DNA of 64,000 nt from Sinotaia quadrata (lineage: Eukaryota; Mollusca; Gastropoda; Architaenioglossa; Viviparidae): NCBI GenBank assembly GCA_028829895.1, contig CM054179.1, positions 34,283,617-34,347,616 of the forward strand, read 5' to 3'. Below the pieces are notes generated by a model. It saw only the letters and a program-made list of their open reading frames with translations, did no database searches and was not told the DNA's origin. Shown piece by piece: positions 1-14,589 of the stretch (position 1 is its first letter; each line of letters starts with the position of its first letter). A program made the translations under genes and the position numbers.

Positions 1-910
1 TCAAAAAGACTGTAAATGTTCTGTGTCTGACAATAAACTTCTAGAAATTAAACGTAATGGTCCTGACTTCAATAAATCTATCTCCAATAGCATGAGTCCT
101 ATTGGGATCAGAGGTCACAACCTATAACTCAGAATGAATGGGGTTTCAATTTTATATCCCACCAAACACTATTGATTCTCTTCTAAGAACAATTATCTCA
201 GAGTCAAGTTGCAAAACAAACACTTGTCTCCTGTTTCTTGTCCACAATCTTTCATGACAGGATGGTCTCCCTTGAGCCCCTTCCAGGAAAGTATATCACA
301 TTTCAATGAGCTCCAAGTGAAACAAATGCAGACCAGGTAAGCAAACCTGAAAAGTAAACCAGAAACCCTGCAATAATTTATATGCAGCTTTAAATATTTT
401 ATCCTACATATGACAATTCAATTGTGAAGTGATGTTCACAACTTTCAGCTACCCTCTACTGTAAGACAATTCATTATTACAAAATTAAAACTCACTCATT
501 ATAAAATGATAACTCAACCACATACCTTAAAGGGTGATTCTGGAAGAAATCGAATTGCTCCTCCTATCTTACTTTTCTTAGTCAAAATTTTTGGTTATCT
601 TTTTCTTTTAACTGTAATGTAGTTAATGGACATTCCCTTGCTCATGAAATGGCCAAACTGGAAGTAGTGCATTTAGCCTGTTCATGTGTATTTATTCCTT
701 TTGTCATTTGGTTGTTATTAAATTCTCTTATTTTATAAATTATACCATATCATGGGTTTTAGTCTGGATCCGTGCCATTTTCTGCTATCTGCTATGGACT
801 AATGGCACTCTGCCAGTGCAAAAACAGGTTTTCCCAATCTGTTCCTCCAACTAATTGGTAGCTATTATAAAAGACTCGACAATTTCATATGCCCACTCCC
901 TATAGCCACT
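1..910. other. AT-rich non-coding, nothing recognised
   Basis: No credible ORF, repeat array or RNA gene seen. The same holds for 1092-1560 (an 85-aa ORF without domain), 2310-2690 and 2830-3350. Confidence 0.6.
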
Positions 911-1041
<131 letters not shown>

Positions 1042-1559
1042 GAACGCGATGCATAACTTAACTATAAAAGTTATATTCTAGTCTTCATGGTTTGGCACCA
1101 TTGTCAACGATGTGGGTGTGGTTAGTATGCACGACCAGTAAGACGAGTGTTACAGGTGATAGTTCAATTGCTTCTGGATCTCACGCGTTGATCTCATCAG
1201 ACTTTTCCGCTGGCATTCTGCAAGTAATGGCTCTCCAAGGAATATATGGCACGACTATATTTTCTTTGTTTATCCATCTCTTTAACCTTTTATTTCTATC
1301 TTGCATTTCTTTATTGGTAAGTAATAATGCACTGTTGTATCATCTTTGAGGAGATTGCTAGAAATAATTAATCACTGGTCTGATCTACATTTCTACATTT
1401 AATTATATATGTCTTTGCAGGGGTGGAGGTCATATTTAAACACTTTAAAATCCCTCTCTCAGAATATTTAGTATAATAAGAGAAAATCAACTACTTCTAT
1501 TAATAAAGTAAAATTAGTGTATATTTTATACTAAAGCATGTCCTTTTAATCACATCAGT

Positions 1560-2310
1560 GACCACTAAATTTATGTCTTGTCTAGTTCATGCGCAAGGTC
1601 GTGCATAATGGATGCTTTTGATTTTTCTAGTGTACTGTATGTCTTGTGCATTATGTATTGTTTATAACACATTTATTACCCTATTGCAATTTCATATCTT
1701 AGCTAAACTCCTATATATCCTGCCTAACGCAATTAAATGACGTCTGCTCCATATTTTCATGTGAAACCTGTTCATTTAAATGTCGTATCTAGTGCATTTA
1801 TATGTTTTATAAGTCTTGTCTAGTGTAATTTTCTATATTCTCTGTAGCTATTATAAGTTGTGTATAGTGCATATGTGTGTCTTGTATGGTTTGACAGGTG
1901 CATGTCTACAGCCTTGTCTATAGTACATGGTTGTCTTGAACATTACATATATTGTTTGTATATACCAATGTTTTGTTATGTATCGTGCACTTTTGTGTCT
2001 TGTCTAATATTGTATATTGTACAGCGTGTGACCACATATATGGATGTGTATAATGCAAGTTTTATATATTGTCTAGTGTGCTTGTATATCAGTAATACAC
2101 CTTTATGTCTTGCATATTTCTCTAATAGGTATTTATTTTGCCTAATGCACTTATATGTATATATCTTGCTTAATTCAAGTATAGGTGTATAGCTTATTTC
2201 ACGTATATATCAAATTGCTTAAAGTACATTATATCTTCAGTGACATTGTATATCTTTTCTAAAGAAGTTTTATATCTTGTCTAGTGCACTTATATTCTTT
2301 GTGTGAAATA
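1560..2310. repeat. Degenerate minisatellite, unit about 38-40 bp
   Basis: The core TCTTGTCTAGTGCACTTATA recurs in mutated form throughout, including near 1576, 1815, 1995, 2067, 2120 and 2273. A similar stretch continues at 2690-2830. Units are strongly diverged, so this is an old array. The 110-aa ORF across it is treated as spurious. Confidence 0.65.
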
Positions 2311-3352
2311 ATCATCATATTTCTAAGCATGAGATTCAGTACTGGTATAGAGTGACTAATTACCTCCCCACTCTCACTCATATAGTTAGCATATAAGAAT
2401 ATAAGGCCGCATAGCCAGATATGACCTTTTTGTACTTAATTCAGGCCATGGGGATTCAGAACATAACCTTGATCCTCTCTGTTTCTGGAACTGCACATAG
2501 TATGCAAATAGGGCCAGGTGACCATATGCTGCTTATTTACTGCAAAGCCATTGACCAAATTTTCTTTGTATGAATTTGTCTACTCTTTTAGAATATTCAC
2601 TTAGTATCTGAGTGACGTTTTGTATTGTAAAGATGACTTAAATTAGTTAATAATGTACAATTATATATATATCCATTCGTCGTAGGGGTCTAATACATTT
2701 GCATGATTGTATCTAATGCCTTCATATGTTTTGTCTACGGCACTTATGTGTTTGTCTAATCCACTAATTTTTTTCCATAATGCATTTGTATATTTTTGCA
2801 GTGTTCTAATAAACTAACTCATATATATTTCTTTTTCTGTATTATAAGTCATTGTGCAACTAGAACACTGTTAAAATCAATGTTATTTTTAATAAATTTT
2901 AAAGTTATACAAAAGACAATATATTTTAAGCAAATTCAAAATGTATTTCAATAAAACTTTATTTATTTATTGACTGTGTACACTAAAGGGTGATAATTAT
3001 TGTGGGTCATTGATATTCACTGGATTAGTATTAGAATTATTAATAGCCTAAAGTTTAGGCACTAGGTAGAAAAAGCGAAGAAAGGTTTTAAGCATTCTTG
3101 ATCATTAGTATCCATTTCGCGTATAATTGTGTTTCATTAACATCAGCGATGTGGTACATGAAATCATATAATACACCGTTGTCCAGCGAATGTATAATTA
3201 TTCTAAAAGAGACAGCTCCAAAAATTATAGTGCATGAACATGGTACAAGACTAATATGTCCAGCGATTTTAGAGGTGATGTTAGAACTCACATGCATTTA
3301 TATATTTAATGATCGACTTTTTAATATAGGGTAGTGAGAAAAGTTACGAAGG

Positions 3353-3353
<1 letters not shown>

Positions 3354-3446
<93 letters not shown>
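3354..3446. repeat. (GT)n microsatellite
   Basis: Nearly pure GT tract with one TTT interruption near 3402. Confidence 0.97.
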
Positions 3447-3447
<1 letters not shown>

Positions 3448-3623
3448 TCCATATTAATTGTTAGCACAATAGAACCTTGTCACCAGACTGAACAAAGAGA
3501 GTTAACAAAGTCTAATATCATTACATCACTTTCCATATAAACATTTCTTAGCAGTGTTGCTTAGATTAAGAATGATATATATATAGTACAGTATGGCGAA
3601 TATTATGAGTGTGTACATAGAAA

Positions 3624-3626
3624 GAC

Positions 3627-3700
<74 letters not shown>

Positions 3701-3728
3701 TTAGAGAGAGAGAGAGAGAGAGAGAGAG
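3624..3728. repeat. Compound (GATA)n-(GA)n microsatellite
   Basis: About 18 GATA units to 3700, then 12 GA units. Produces a spurious [11 protein letters not shown] on the minus strand. Confidence 0.97.
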
Positions 3729-4549
3729 TGGTAGACAGATTTACTTTACAAATCATAATGAAAATATATCATCAACGCATTTTAAACCTTGACCTTCGTC
3801 AATTCACATAATGAGACTTGTTGAAGGGGAATTATTGAACTATTTTCATTAAATTCATTGTGTGAATTTATATCTTGCAAACGCACAAATTGTTGTATTT
3901 TAAATTTATTTTGAAGACATAATCAATGTTTTGTCTTCGAATCCCCAACAAAGGTGCTTGTGTGGCTGCATCAGTGAGTGTCCGGCTGGCCATCATGTGT
4001 CCTGCTCACGAAGCGTGCGTCGACGAGCACTCTAATTCCTAATTTACGCGTGCAATCAGACTCTGGCTCTCAGTTTTCAATTCATTCGTCTTTCTCCACC
4101 ACTCCTTGAACTCTCTTGTCATAACTGTCAACAATTATTTTTAATGCAATTTATTTTAATTGCTTGGATTGTTGTTGATTGTCTCTGCTGAGTAGTAGTG
4201 GTTAAATTGGAAAAGAAATATTTATTTGACTAAGGTTAAGTGTATAGAGAAATGATTTTTAAAAGTGCGAATCTTATATGCGTAGTTGCTATATAAATAG
4301 ACATGTGAACAAATAGTACACGACAGTAGTAGAAAAGCAAATGGGCTCAGTTTGTTATTTCTGTATATGTTGAGCGATAGTGACTATTTATCTAACCTAT
4401 ATTATCACCATAATTTTAGGTTGGATTAGTAATTACCATGCCTTCCGTACTTAAATGGTGGGGAGAAAGGTTATTAATTTCATTTCATGAGTCTGTTACC
4501 AAGAGCCTTTTTAGTTGGAGGTCAAGACATTTCATAGAGGAAAAGTATA

Positions 4550-5400
4550 ATCCATTACATGTTATTTGTGATCTAAGATCCAATCCGTACATGTGTTCAT
4601 GATTTAGGTTCAATTATTACATGTGTATTTCATCTAGAATAAATTTATTGCATGTGTTGTATGGCCTGTGATGCAATTTGACATCAAATGTATATGGTTA
4701 ATTGTACAATTAGTACGTGTCTTTGGTCTATGATACAATTATTATATGTGTGTCTCATCATGGGTGCTGTCTTTTCATATGTGTATGATATAGAGCCCAA
4801 TTATTAAACGTGTTTATTATATATGATACATTTTTACATGGGCATATGATCTATAATCCAATTATTATATGAGAGTTCGATCTGCGGTCCAAATATTGCA
4901 TGTTTATGGACTTTGGCACAATTACTACAAGATACTATGGTCTAGAATTACATTTTTAAAAGGTTGTATGAACTAGGATAAAGTTATTAAATGTATTTAT
5001 TATATAGGGTACAAATAACATGAGTGTATTACCTACGGTGCAATTATTGCATGTGCATAGGCTTGGTAAAATTGTATTATGGTCTATGAAACGTGTGTTT
5101 AAACAAAGGTAACATTTTCACAAGTGTTTATGACATTACGGAAGTAAAATTTTAAAATGTGATTAGGACATTATTGAAGTAAAATTTTCACACGTGTTTA
5201 GATCATTACTGAAGTAAAATTTTCACACGTGTTTAGGACATGGAATACAAAAAAATATGTAAAATGTGAAATCTAGGGTCGATGTGGAAAATGAGTACGA
5301 TCTATGGTAAATTTATTTCAAGTGTTTACAATCTAGGATACAATTCTAACATGATTGTTTGATATAGGGTTGAATTAACTCATGTGCGTGTTAATTAGGA
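4550..5400. repeat. Degenerate minisatellite, unit about 36 bp
   Basis: Recurring core like CATGTGTATGATCTAGGATA followed by CAATTATTA, for example near 4590, 4620, 4725, 4850, 5020 and 5330. A better-conserved sub-block at 5098-5242 repeats CACACGTGTTTAGGACATTA. Old and diverged. Confidence 0.6.
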
Positions 5401-6590
5401 TCAAAGATGTTCATGATTATGATTAATAGTACAGCTATTATTAATGTATCATGTGTTCTGAGATTTCATACTAAACACAATTTAAAAATGTAATAATTAT
5501 ACATACTTTAGCATTTCCTGACTTTATATGTTCAGTGCAAGACATTTTCTTCTAGTCTCTCTTCTTATGGCATCTGTTCAGTGCTCTTCATTTCTAGTTG
5601 TACGACAATATGATTACATGAACAAAATCATATCATTAAACAAGTACAGTTGACAACTGGTTTAATGAAAATACTTTTACAATTTGGTTTTTTATTAACA
5701 TTTTTATTCTTTCTTTGTATTTCATAATTAGAACAAAATGCCCAGTGCAGATTGTCTTTCCTTATAAGTAATAAATGTTTATTTCACTATCTGTCCAAAC
5801 ACCAAATTCAATTATATACACTCGTTGGACATTCGTAATCCGTGGGTAAAATGTATTCAAAATGCTGTAAACACATTTTTAAAATATCATCTATTTGCTT
5901 TCGTTGAGTCCATCTCAACCTACATAATTACCTGGCTCAACATTTAGTACTGATATGTAGATGATGAAGGTAATGACAGGATCATAATATGTGATTAATA
6001 TAACATATATTGCTCTTAATATAAATGCAAACGAAACACAGTTTGTGGGCGTTCTTGTGAAGTATGTTTATACTTGTGGTGGAGCTTTTCAAGACTACAA
6101 GCAATTTCACATTCGGTTAAAATCCGCATACACTCTCTGAACTGCAATCCCAAGCAATAAAAGACGCCGCTTGCTAGTCCAGAGGCTAACAGACGGCAAT
6201 ATATATATTTTTTGATGTGGTAAATTGTTATTTCAAACTCCGTTTGTTTTGTTTTAAAGTTAAAAAAAATGAAGTCCATTTTCAATGGGTTTTTCTCTTA
6301 ACAATTTATAATTGTAAATAACCTGATTCCTGCTGCGGTTACTTAAAAGATGTTTAAACTGTCAGGGGTGGACAACTGCGGAGTTAATTCTACATCTCCT
6401 ACAAATTGCTTGGGAAAAAAGGGTAGATGGCCACTGGGTGGTCAATAAAGAACTGAAGGAATCGGGAGTCGACTTTTGTTAAATATCATTCTCTTTCGAA
6501 GTCCACGGGCCTTGATATCTCCATAAAACCTGTCCAGGAAGCTTTTGTAAGTTAGTACAACTAGACTAACGCATAAAAATATCTGTGTTT
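5400..6590. other. AT-rich non-coding, nothing recognised
   Basis: Includes an 89-aa minus-strand ORF (6285-6016) without a recognisable domain. The stretches 3730-4550, 6946-7745 and 8500-9100 are similar. Confidence 0.55.
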
Positions 6591-6717
6591 ACAGATAGAT
6601 AGATAGATAGATAAATATATATATATTATAGATAGACAGACAGACAGACAGATAGATAGATAGACACAGACAGACACAGACAGACAGATAGATAGATAGA
6701 TAGATAGATAGATAGTT
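6591..6717. repeat. (GATA)n/(GACA)n compound microsatellite
   Basis: Alternating runs of GATA and GACA with an AT-rich interruption at 6613-6628. Confidence 0.95.
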
Positions 6718-6795
6718 CTACAACTCGTTTTCCAGAAAAATTAACTTGATTTGACTAAAATGTCTTCTTTTATTTGTAAGAGGTACATGAAGAAG

Positions 6796-6945
6796 GGTGT
6801 GTGTGTGTGTGTGTGATACATGATTCTTTAGATTACAGTTTTGATTAAAAAGAAACCTGTTTAACACACACACACACACACACACACGCACGCACGCACG
6901 CACGCACACACATACAAACACACAAACGCACGCACTCTCTCTCTC
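6796..6945. repeat. (GT)n, then (CA)n/(CACG)n and (CT)n tracts
   Basis: GT run at 6797-6815 and, 50 bp on, CA/CACG run at 6864-6930 with a short CT run after it. The two are in inverted orientation and could pair as a hairpin. Confidence 0.9.
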
Positions 6946-7745
6946 ATATATATACTAATTATTCTTCACGCTAAACAAGTAGTGAATAAATAGATAAGAC
7001 ATACTTCGGACATAATAAATTGGTAAGAAATACAAGTGCTACAATTGCTTACTGTTCATTAGTTTTCTTTATTAATTTCTACAAACAATCTTTTAGAAAA
7101 ATGTATAATATTATAATATCAAACTTAAAATATTTCAAACTGATTTAAAGACATTTTGTGAAAGAATTTCGCGTTTAGAATTTAATCTTTTCCTCATTGT
7201 CTTTACAGATTTATTATCTTACAGATGTATAGATTTGTTTTCTTATAGACACAAAAGAGGGGACGACTATTATGTACAGATTTGTTCTTATAGTAACAAA
7301 CGTGACATATTTTCTTTATTTATAAGGAATAAAATGTAAAATCCTTTCAATTCACAACCTCATGCACACTGGCACAAAAAATGCATGTATCTACACGCAA
7401 ACACAAATATAAGTGCGCGCACACTCACACACACAAATGCGCACATTTAAATAAAATCAAACAGACTGTATACAATAATACATTCAAAGAACACAATATA
7501 CAATTATGAAATAGGAAAACTTCATGGAAATAAACTGTAATCACTTCAAAACAATAAATGTGTCTACAACGTGTACTATTTATGTCAATTTGAAAGTACG
7601 TGTAACATTCCAATATACTTATATTTGAAACATATGTAAAGTAAAGAAAAGCAAGTGTTTACTATATAATGTATTGTATCAGCATTCTATATTCTCGGTT
7701 ACATATTTCATAGTTTGAAAAACCTTCTCCCTTTTTGCTAGAAAA

Positions 7746-7910
7746 TAACAGACTAGATACCTCTGGTGCAGAGTGCTAACAAAAACGTAATACAAAATTA
7801 TAACAGACTAGATACGTCTGGTGCAGAGTGCTAACAAAAACGTAATACAAAGTTATAACAGACTAGATACGTCTGGTGCAGAGTTCTAACAGAAACGTAA
7901 TACAAAGTTA
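7746..7910. repeat. Minisatellite, 55 bp x 3
   Basis: Unit begins TAACAGACTAGATACGTCTG at 7746, 7801 and 7856 with few substitutions. Confidence 0.95.
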
Positions 7911-8064
7911 TCAATATAGTCACTTTACTGGTATTTAATTGCTTATGCACAAAAGTTATTCTAAACTTGTAAGTTTTTATTTGCTTGCTTTTCAAACATA
8001 ACCAATTTATCTTGAAATATGTACAAAACTTTAGTTGGAAATAAAATAAATCCCCTCCTTCCTA

Positions 8065-8260
8065 TCATTCCTGTTTCCACCATCACCACTACCACTACCA
8101 CAATTCCTGTTTTCACCTTCACCAATCCCACCACCACAATTCCTGTTTTCACCTTCACAAATACCACCACCACAATTTCTGTTTCCACCATCATTAATAC
8201 CACCACCGCAATTCCTCTTTCCACCATCACCACTACTATCACCAATACCACCACAAAATA
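8065..8260. repeat. ACC-rich minisatellite, 36 bp x about 5
   Basis: Unit contains ACAATTCCTGTTTTCACC and CCACCACC; pyrimidine/purine strand bias is strong. The unit length is a multiple of three, so several frames stay open (80-125 aa ORFs); these are not treated as genes. Confidence 0.9.
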
Positions 8261-8269
8261 AAATTGTTT

Positions 8270-8500
8270 TGATGTTTCCACCCACTCATTATTGCGAAGG
8301 CGCTTGGAACCCGTCGTTCCACTTTGTGTATTATCCACCTGCTACGTCATCACTGTAGACCTTACAAAGACAATGACTTGAACACGTCATAAGTCGCCGT
8401 CTCCTTGGCTGCTAGTGGCTTTCACGAAGAGCATTTCGTCCGGGGGTCCTCCGTAATAGCGAGTCACCGCACCAGGTCGCCGATTCCATGAATTTCTAAA
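8270..8500. promoter_or_regulatory. GC-richer stretch with CRE-like motifs
   Basis: Non-repetitive sequence with CTACGTCATCA (near 8341) and ACACGTCATAAG (near 8382), both CRE/ATF-like, directly beside a 36-bp minisatellite. Function is unknown; listed because its composition contrasts with its surroundings. Confidence 0.2.
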
Positions 8501-9101
8501 AGATTATTCTTTATCCTGAAAGTAGTGTGCAGAAAAACAAAGCCTAGCGTCATCGGGAAACAAGAGTAGTATGCCTTCAATAGCGTTTACAGCAAAAGGT
8601 TTTCGTAATGAAAGACTATAAGACTGCACAAAAGCAGAAAAGAATAGTATAGAAAGACATAAATGTAGATAACGAGATGATTATAAATAAATATTGATAT
8701 AGTGCTACATTAGTAAGCGTTTCAAAACACAGTACTGCATATGTAATTGTTTTCTAATTCTATTTTAGCTATTACGTAACAAATGAAGTCCATTAGTATT
8801 AAGTTCACCTTTGATATTGTATACGAGTAGTAGTTGTGATTTGTAAACCACTTGACGTGTGTTTTAATGGAAATATATCGCACCACGACAACTATAAAGA
8901 AAAAGAAGTCTTATTCATAGGAAGTCAGAAATATAAACTCACTTCCAAGTACACTGACCAAAAGAGTCAAAGACCTACAGGAAAACGAAGGAATTTAAAT
9001 ACGATAGCCCATGAGTGCAGTAAAATACATCAGTAAAATGACACCATACAGATCAAAATTCTAAAACTTTGTTCATAAGTTATGACTCATGAACGTACAT
9101 A

Positions 9102-9285
<184 letters not shown>

Positions 9286-9346
9286 GTGTATGTCTGCATT
9301 GTTCTATCACGCAATTCAACATTATGTATACTTGATACAAAAATTG

Positions 9347-9390
9347 TGTTTGTGTTTGTGTGTGTGTGTGTGTGTGTTGTGTTGTGTGTG
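9347..9390. repeat. (GT)n microsatellite
   Basis: GT-rich run with TTGT and GTTGT interruptions. Confidence 0.9.
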
Positions 9391-10028
9391 GAGTTCTTGA
9401 TGTCCAGCCAACTCAGCCACCCACCATTCTCGTTGATATATAGGTGGATATGCAACTACGTACGTTTAATATTCACCCCACCGACATTTGCAGCTTAGAC
9501 ACATAATACCATTTCAGAGAAACAGGATTGGTCACTCACAAAACAAATCACCCACTGCACATTCTATCTTAGACAGATCTAGGTACTGACATAATACACT
9601 ATAGAATTCAATGAATGAACTGGCGATGTTGAAAAATTAGACTGGTTGGTAAATAAAGAAAAACTAATGAGCAAGATAGATAATCAAAGAATATATAAAT
9701 AATATTAAATTTATAAAAGCCCACACTATAAGTTGGCATTGTTCAATTATAAAGAACTGGGAGGGAGAAAACATGTCTGGGTAAGGCCTATAATGGTACC
9801 ACTGCTGTGTGATGCTGAAGGCCACTGTCTTCAAAGACTCATTTCACGCAACAATTATCCACCACACAGAGGATCACATAATGAACTCTGTCATTAAGAA
9901 ACTACGTGCATTTTCTTTGAAATTTTCAGTCCCATATTGGTAATATAATGCTCTTCATTCCTACTTGTGCCCTGAAAGCTCACGCATGGTAAACAAGGCT
10001 AGCTATATGTTAAATGATGGATTAATGT

Positions 10029-10460
10029 ACGTGTATTTCTTGTTTACCTCAGTATGTCTAGAATGTAACGTGTATTTCTTGTTTACCTCAGTATGTCTAG
10101 AATGTAACGTGTATTTCTTGTTTACCTCAGTATGTCTAGAATGTACGTGTATTTCTTGCTTATCTCAGTATGTCTAGAATGTAAAGTGTATTTCTTGTTT
10201 ACCTCAGTATGTCTAGAATGTAAGGTGTATTTCTTATTTATCTCAGTATGTCTAGAATGTAACGTGTATTTCTTGCTTACCTCAGTATGTCTAGAATGTA
10301 ACGTGTATTTCTTGCTTACCTCAGTATATCTAGAATGTAACGTGTATTTCTTATTTACCTCAGTATGTCTAGAATGTAACGTGTATTTCTTGCTTACCTC
10401 AGTATGTCTAGAATGTAACGTGTATTTCTTGCTTACCTCAGTATGTCTAGAATGTAACGT
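10029..10460. repeat. Minisatellite, 39 bp x about 11
   Basis: Unit starts GTGTATTTCTTGTTTACCTC and ends GTCTAGAATGTAAC; highly uniform with G/T and A/G variants between units. It encodes a 13-aa repeat in one frame (VYFLFTSVCLECN), giving spurious 70- and 130-aa ORFs. Confidence 0.97.
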
Positions 10461-12045
10461 AATACAAGGTTCTCTTTTATTCTGGAGCCATGATGAAGTT
10501 GAACTGCATGTTTCTATACACTAATCAAGTTTGACGGATTCTGATAAATCTAAACAGTTTAGCCATAATTATGCTTAGTTATATTACTGCGTCTGGGCTT
10601 TTATGCTGCCATTTTCCTATAATGGAACACTTCCTACATAACTGTACACTGAAGCATTAACTCATGTTTGATACTGTTCTAGCTCAAGACAATTTGTATC
10701 TGTGCTACATTTTATATTACTATTATCATACTAGACCAATTGTTAGTCAACCACCCTAGTTAGCAGCCTGCCTGGGAAGAAGTCTTCAGAAAGACAAATG
10801 TTGTACTAGTACCCTCCTCCTCAGTAGGGAACATTACAAATGTGGTAAGCACCTCTATCTCGCTGACACTTTTAGTCATTTAGCTTTCAAATAAATCTTT
10901 CAAGACATTTTACAGGGAGATTATTCGTGAGTAAAGCTATATATAACTTAATCCTTCACTCTCTAGTGCTCCTCGCTCTTCAGCCTTCTTTACATGCACA
11001 CATGCATTCTACTCTAAACACACAATTATAGTAGGAACTTAGGCAATATAATAATGATAGAATAAAATAAAATAGAATCATACGAATTCAATATAAAACG
11101 AGAGAAAATGGTGGTCCTAATTATTATTGTTACACCCCCAAAATGCCATTTTTTCAAATTGCAATTGTGCTAAAGCTGTGGAGTACAAGTGGCGTGACTG
11201 TAGCATATAACACCAACATCTATAATCACATTCAAATATCTGTAATTCTCAAGTCTGACTTATCTGTTCAGGGTCTGGATTTCAAACTTTCACAAGTTAG
11301 GGTTTCTCTCAAGAATCTTGAAATTTTACTCCTCCTCATTTTCAATTCTATAGTTGCTTTTTGAAATTCATGTTTAATTCCCTAGATTATACTATAAAAT
11401 CCATTATTGTATGAAAGTTCTGAGATCAGTAATTTATTTTCTTTTCGTCTATTCTGATATCTTCTTCACATTTATTGATTTTAAAAAAATGTGTGAAGTT
11501 TAATTATATTTTAGTTCAAATACTATATTCTTTCAACAGTTTGCAATTATGGTGCTAGCATGTTAGATTTGATTTCTTACGAGTACGTGCTTTTCTCTTG
11601 CGCCATAGTCTAAAGTAAACTGTTTTCTCTTACAGAATCGGGTTCCATGTATCTTCAAGAACATTATGTTAGGGGAGGGATCGCTGCCATTAGGTGGGAA
11701 AGTGCAGCCACTCATGCACACGAGTATAAGTATTTGGACTTTACAAAAATTCATTAAGAATTTTGTTGTTGTTGCAATTTTGTTAAACTAAGGAATAGTA
11801 CACTTGAACGACAAAAAAGAATTAATATGAAAGCAAACATTCGTGATCTAAATACCTAATTATTTAGCACACTCCCAGATTTGTTCATGATTAGCAAGAC
11901 CGTGGTTTACGGAATGTTTCATTGTACATGAGTATAATGTCAAGACAGAGTATATGATAAGTTTAAGAAAATAATAGATTACTAAGGAGTATAATATAAT
12001 TTTTTTTGTACAACACACCACAATTGCTTGTACATCTTAGGACCA
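10460..12045. other. AT-rich non-coding, nothing recognised
   Basis: Small ORFs (62-73 aa) only. 12590-13890 is similar, apart from a slightly GC-richer patch at 13530-13620. Confidence 0.55.
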
Positions 12046-12174
12046 GAGAACTAAAACTGAGTTCTAGTGTCAAGGATCTGATTATTCAGAGAACTAAAAC
12101 TGAGTTCTAGTGTCAAGGATCTGATTATTCAGAGAACTAAAACTGAGTTCTAGTGTCAAGGATCTGATTATTCT
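12046..12174. repeat. Minisatellite, 43 bp x 3
   Basis: Unit begins GAGAACTAAAACTGAGTTCT; the three copies are essentially identical, which suggests recent expansion. Confidence 0.95.
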
Positions 12175-12424
12175 GAGAGTAGTAATTTGGAGATTCCTTC
12201 CAGTTGGTTCCAGATGAGAGAATCTAAGAAAGAATTAAGACAGTGCAAAATGTTTCTTATTTTAACATTTTATAGTGAATACAAGCAGTGAAAACTTTAA
12301 TCATACGCGAAAAAACATTAAGAATGTTGCATTATTTGATATCGCACTTTGAAAAACGTTTTTATCTAGCGATACAGTAAATAATCAATAAAAAGTAAAT
12401 AAAGCAACTCAGCATACATTATTT

Positions 12425-12590
12425 GAATACGATGCAGACCACTGAATGATTGGAGGGGATTCATAGATTAGAATTAAAATTCTTTTTTTCATGCATATTA
12501 ATATGGTGCAGACCACTGAAGGAGAAGATTCATAGATTAGAATTAAAAATATTAATATGGTGCAGACCAGCAAAGACTGAATGAGTTGGC
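12425..12590. repeat. Imperfect repeat, about 3 copies
   Basis: GGTGCAGACCACTGAA followed by TTCATAGATTAGAATTAAAA recurs with differing spacers. Confidence 0.75.
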
Positions 12591-13893
12591 ACACATTTTA
12601 TTATTTCATATTTTCCTTACCCAAATTTAAGATCAAGTTGTTTCTACAGTCAATTGTTACTTGTTTATGATGGTGAACAATAGAGAAGAATAAAATATTT
12701 AAGCATGATAATGACAGTGATTGTTGGTGAAGTGTACCGATATAGAATTTAGATGATTGTCTTTTCCAAAAGTGTTTATAGTTTCTTCTGGTGATTAACA
12801 TTATTCTTATTAACATGAAACTGTTTTTGTATTCATAAATTGATCCTCACTGCAAGTTAAATCATGAGTTTATACTGGTGCATATGACTTGGGGTGATAA
12901 GCTAAGCTGAATGATGCAAGTAAAAAGTACAGTGTAGTTTAGCAAATTTAGACACGTCCTCACATATAACTATGAGGCACATGTAAAGGTTATACGCATT
13001 AGATAATATACAAAACAATAGGCAGTCCATGAAACCCGTTACGATTAGCAAAATGCAGTGTAACGTTAATTGAAGTCTGGCCGAGTTTAGTTTCACTGAC
13101 AGTTGTGGATTTATTGTTTATTCTTCCTTCAAAACCCCGATCCTGGCATGTCTAATTGCAAATTCCCTAGCTTTATATATTTAAAATAATAAATATTTAC
13201 TGGGTAATGTGAAATTGTAAATGAAGAAAGCAAAATGTTACATAGTAATGAACAGTAATAATATAAAATATATATTCAAATTGCAAGTAATCAGTTATAT
13301 TATTTCATTTTATTAAAGGCGTAAGAAGGAAAATATGTCAAGTTATCTATCAGTAGACTTACTAGTATTTAGCATATGAGCGTAATTTAAAACCACAGGC
13401 GACATTTGTGTACTTAGGAATAAAAAAATAATTCATGTACATAGATTTAAGAGTATTGGGGGGTGTTTACCATATTACCCAATGGCGCAACAATATTTTT
13501 CACTGTGAAGTATTTTTCGTACTACCCCCTTACCACTCACTCATTGGGAATGCGGAATGCGAACGAATATCGTGCTGGGAGTGTCGCCAGAGCTGACTAG
13601 GTTCGCATGATTTCAAGCAAACAATGTCTTAAGTTTCGAGTCGGGTGGTAAAAATAAAGAAGAAAATAATATATAGTAAAATCCATACTTAAAAAAAAGT
13701 GTGTATTGCAAGCATCGATTTTCTGTATTTACTGGTTGAATGTCAATTTAATTTCATTTTATTTTAACACATAGAGTGCAAAAATGCTTCATCCCGATGT
13801 ACGCTGGGCATTACATTCTTGATGCTTCTCAGTAATCACATAAGTTGAATGCTTCAAAACAAGCTTGAATATTTTCATCACATCCATAATACA

Positions 13894-14155
13894 TTTCCTC
13901 TTTTATTAGTGCGGATATATATCAAGAGTAGTTGTTTTTAGTGAATTTCCTCTTTTATTAGTGTGGATATGTATCAAGAGTAATTGTTTTTAGTGAATTT
14001 CCTCTTTTATTAGTGTGGATATGTATCAAGAGTAATTGTTTTTAGTGAATTTCCTCTTTTATTAGTGTGGATATGTATCAAGAGTAATTGTTTTTAGTGA
14101 ATTTCCTCTTTTATTAGTGTGGATATATATCAAGAGTAATTGATTTAGTGAATTT
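13894..14155. repeat. Minisatellite, 52 bp x 5
   Basis: Unit begins TTTCCTCTTTTATTAGTGTG; copies nearly identical except the first and last. Confidence 0.96.
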
Positions 14156-14589
14156 TAGTACACGCGTGTGCAGCATTGTGTTGTTTATTTTCACTCTCCT
14201 TTTAAAAAAGACCTCTTTCTCTCTCACCAATGTTTATCAACCAAGCTGCATATGAATCTATCTTTTTTATTGAAAGGATAGAATACTTTAGATAAAAAGA
14301 AGTAGGTATGAGAGTTTCTTTGTTAGGTTTTCTGTAATTTACTCGATTGTGCAGTAGTTACTTCACCTATTTCCTTGGTCATCAACTAGCGGGTTTATAA
14401 CTTACTTTTCACAATCACAGTTGTGTTCTCTACAATGAAATTTCACTGATTCACAATCACAGCCACAATCATTTGAATGTTCTACCATAAAAGCATTTCT
14501 TCCAACCATCTATGCTTCTCTATAGTTTAATGTTTACTTTGACATTCGAAAAATCAGTGAAAAGGAAACTTGAAGCAGACGGGCATAAC

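Noticed and set aside
3935..3965. tRNA B-box-like TCTTCGAATCCCC, possible tRNA or SINE
   Set aside because: No matching A box, acceptor stem or cloverleaf found upstream.
7961..8338. 125-aa Val-rich hydrophobic ORF and 84-aa Gly/Asn-rich ORF
   Set aside because: Both come from the ACC-rich 36-bp minisatellite.
9965..10524. 70- and 130-aa ORFs with a 13-residue repeat
   Set aside because: The 39-bp minisatellite gives an in-frame repeat; no start context, domain or splice structure supports a gene.
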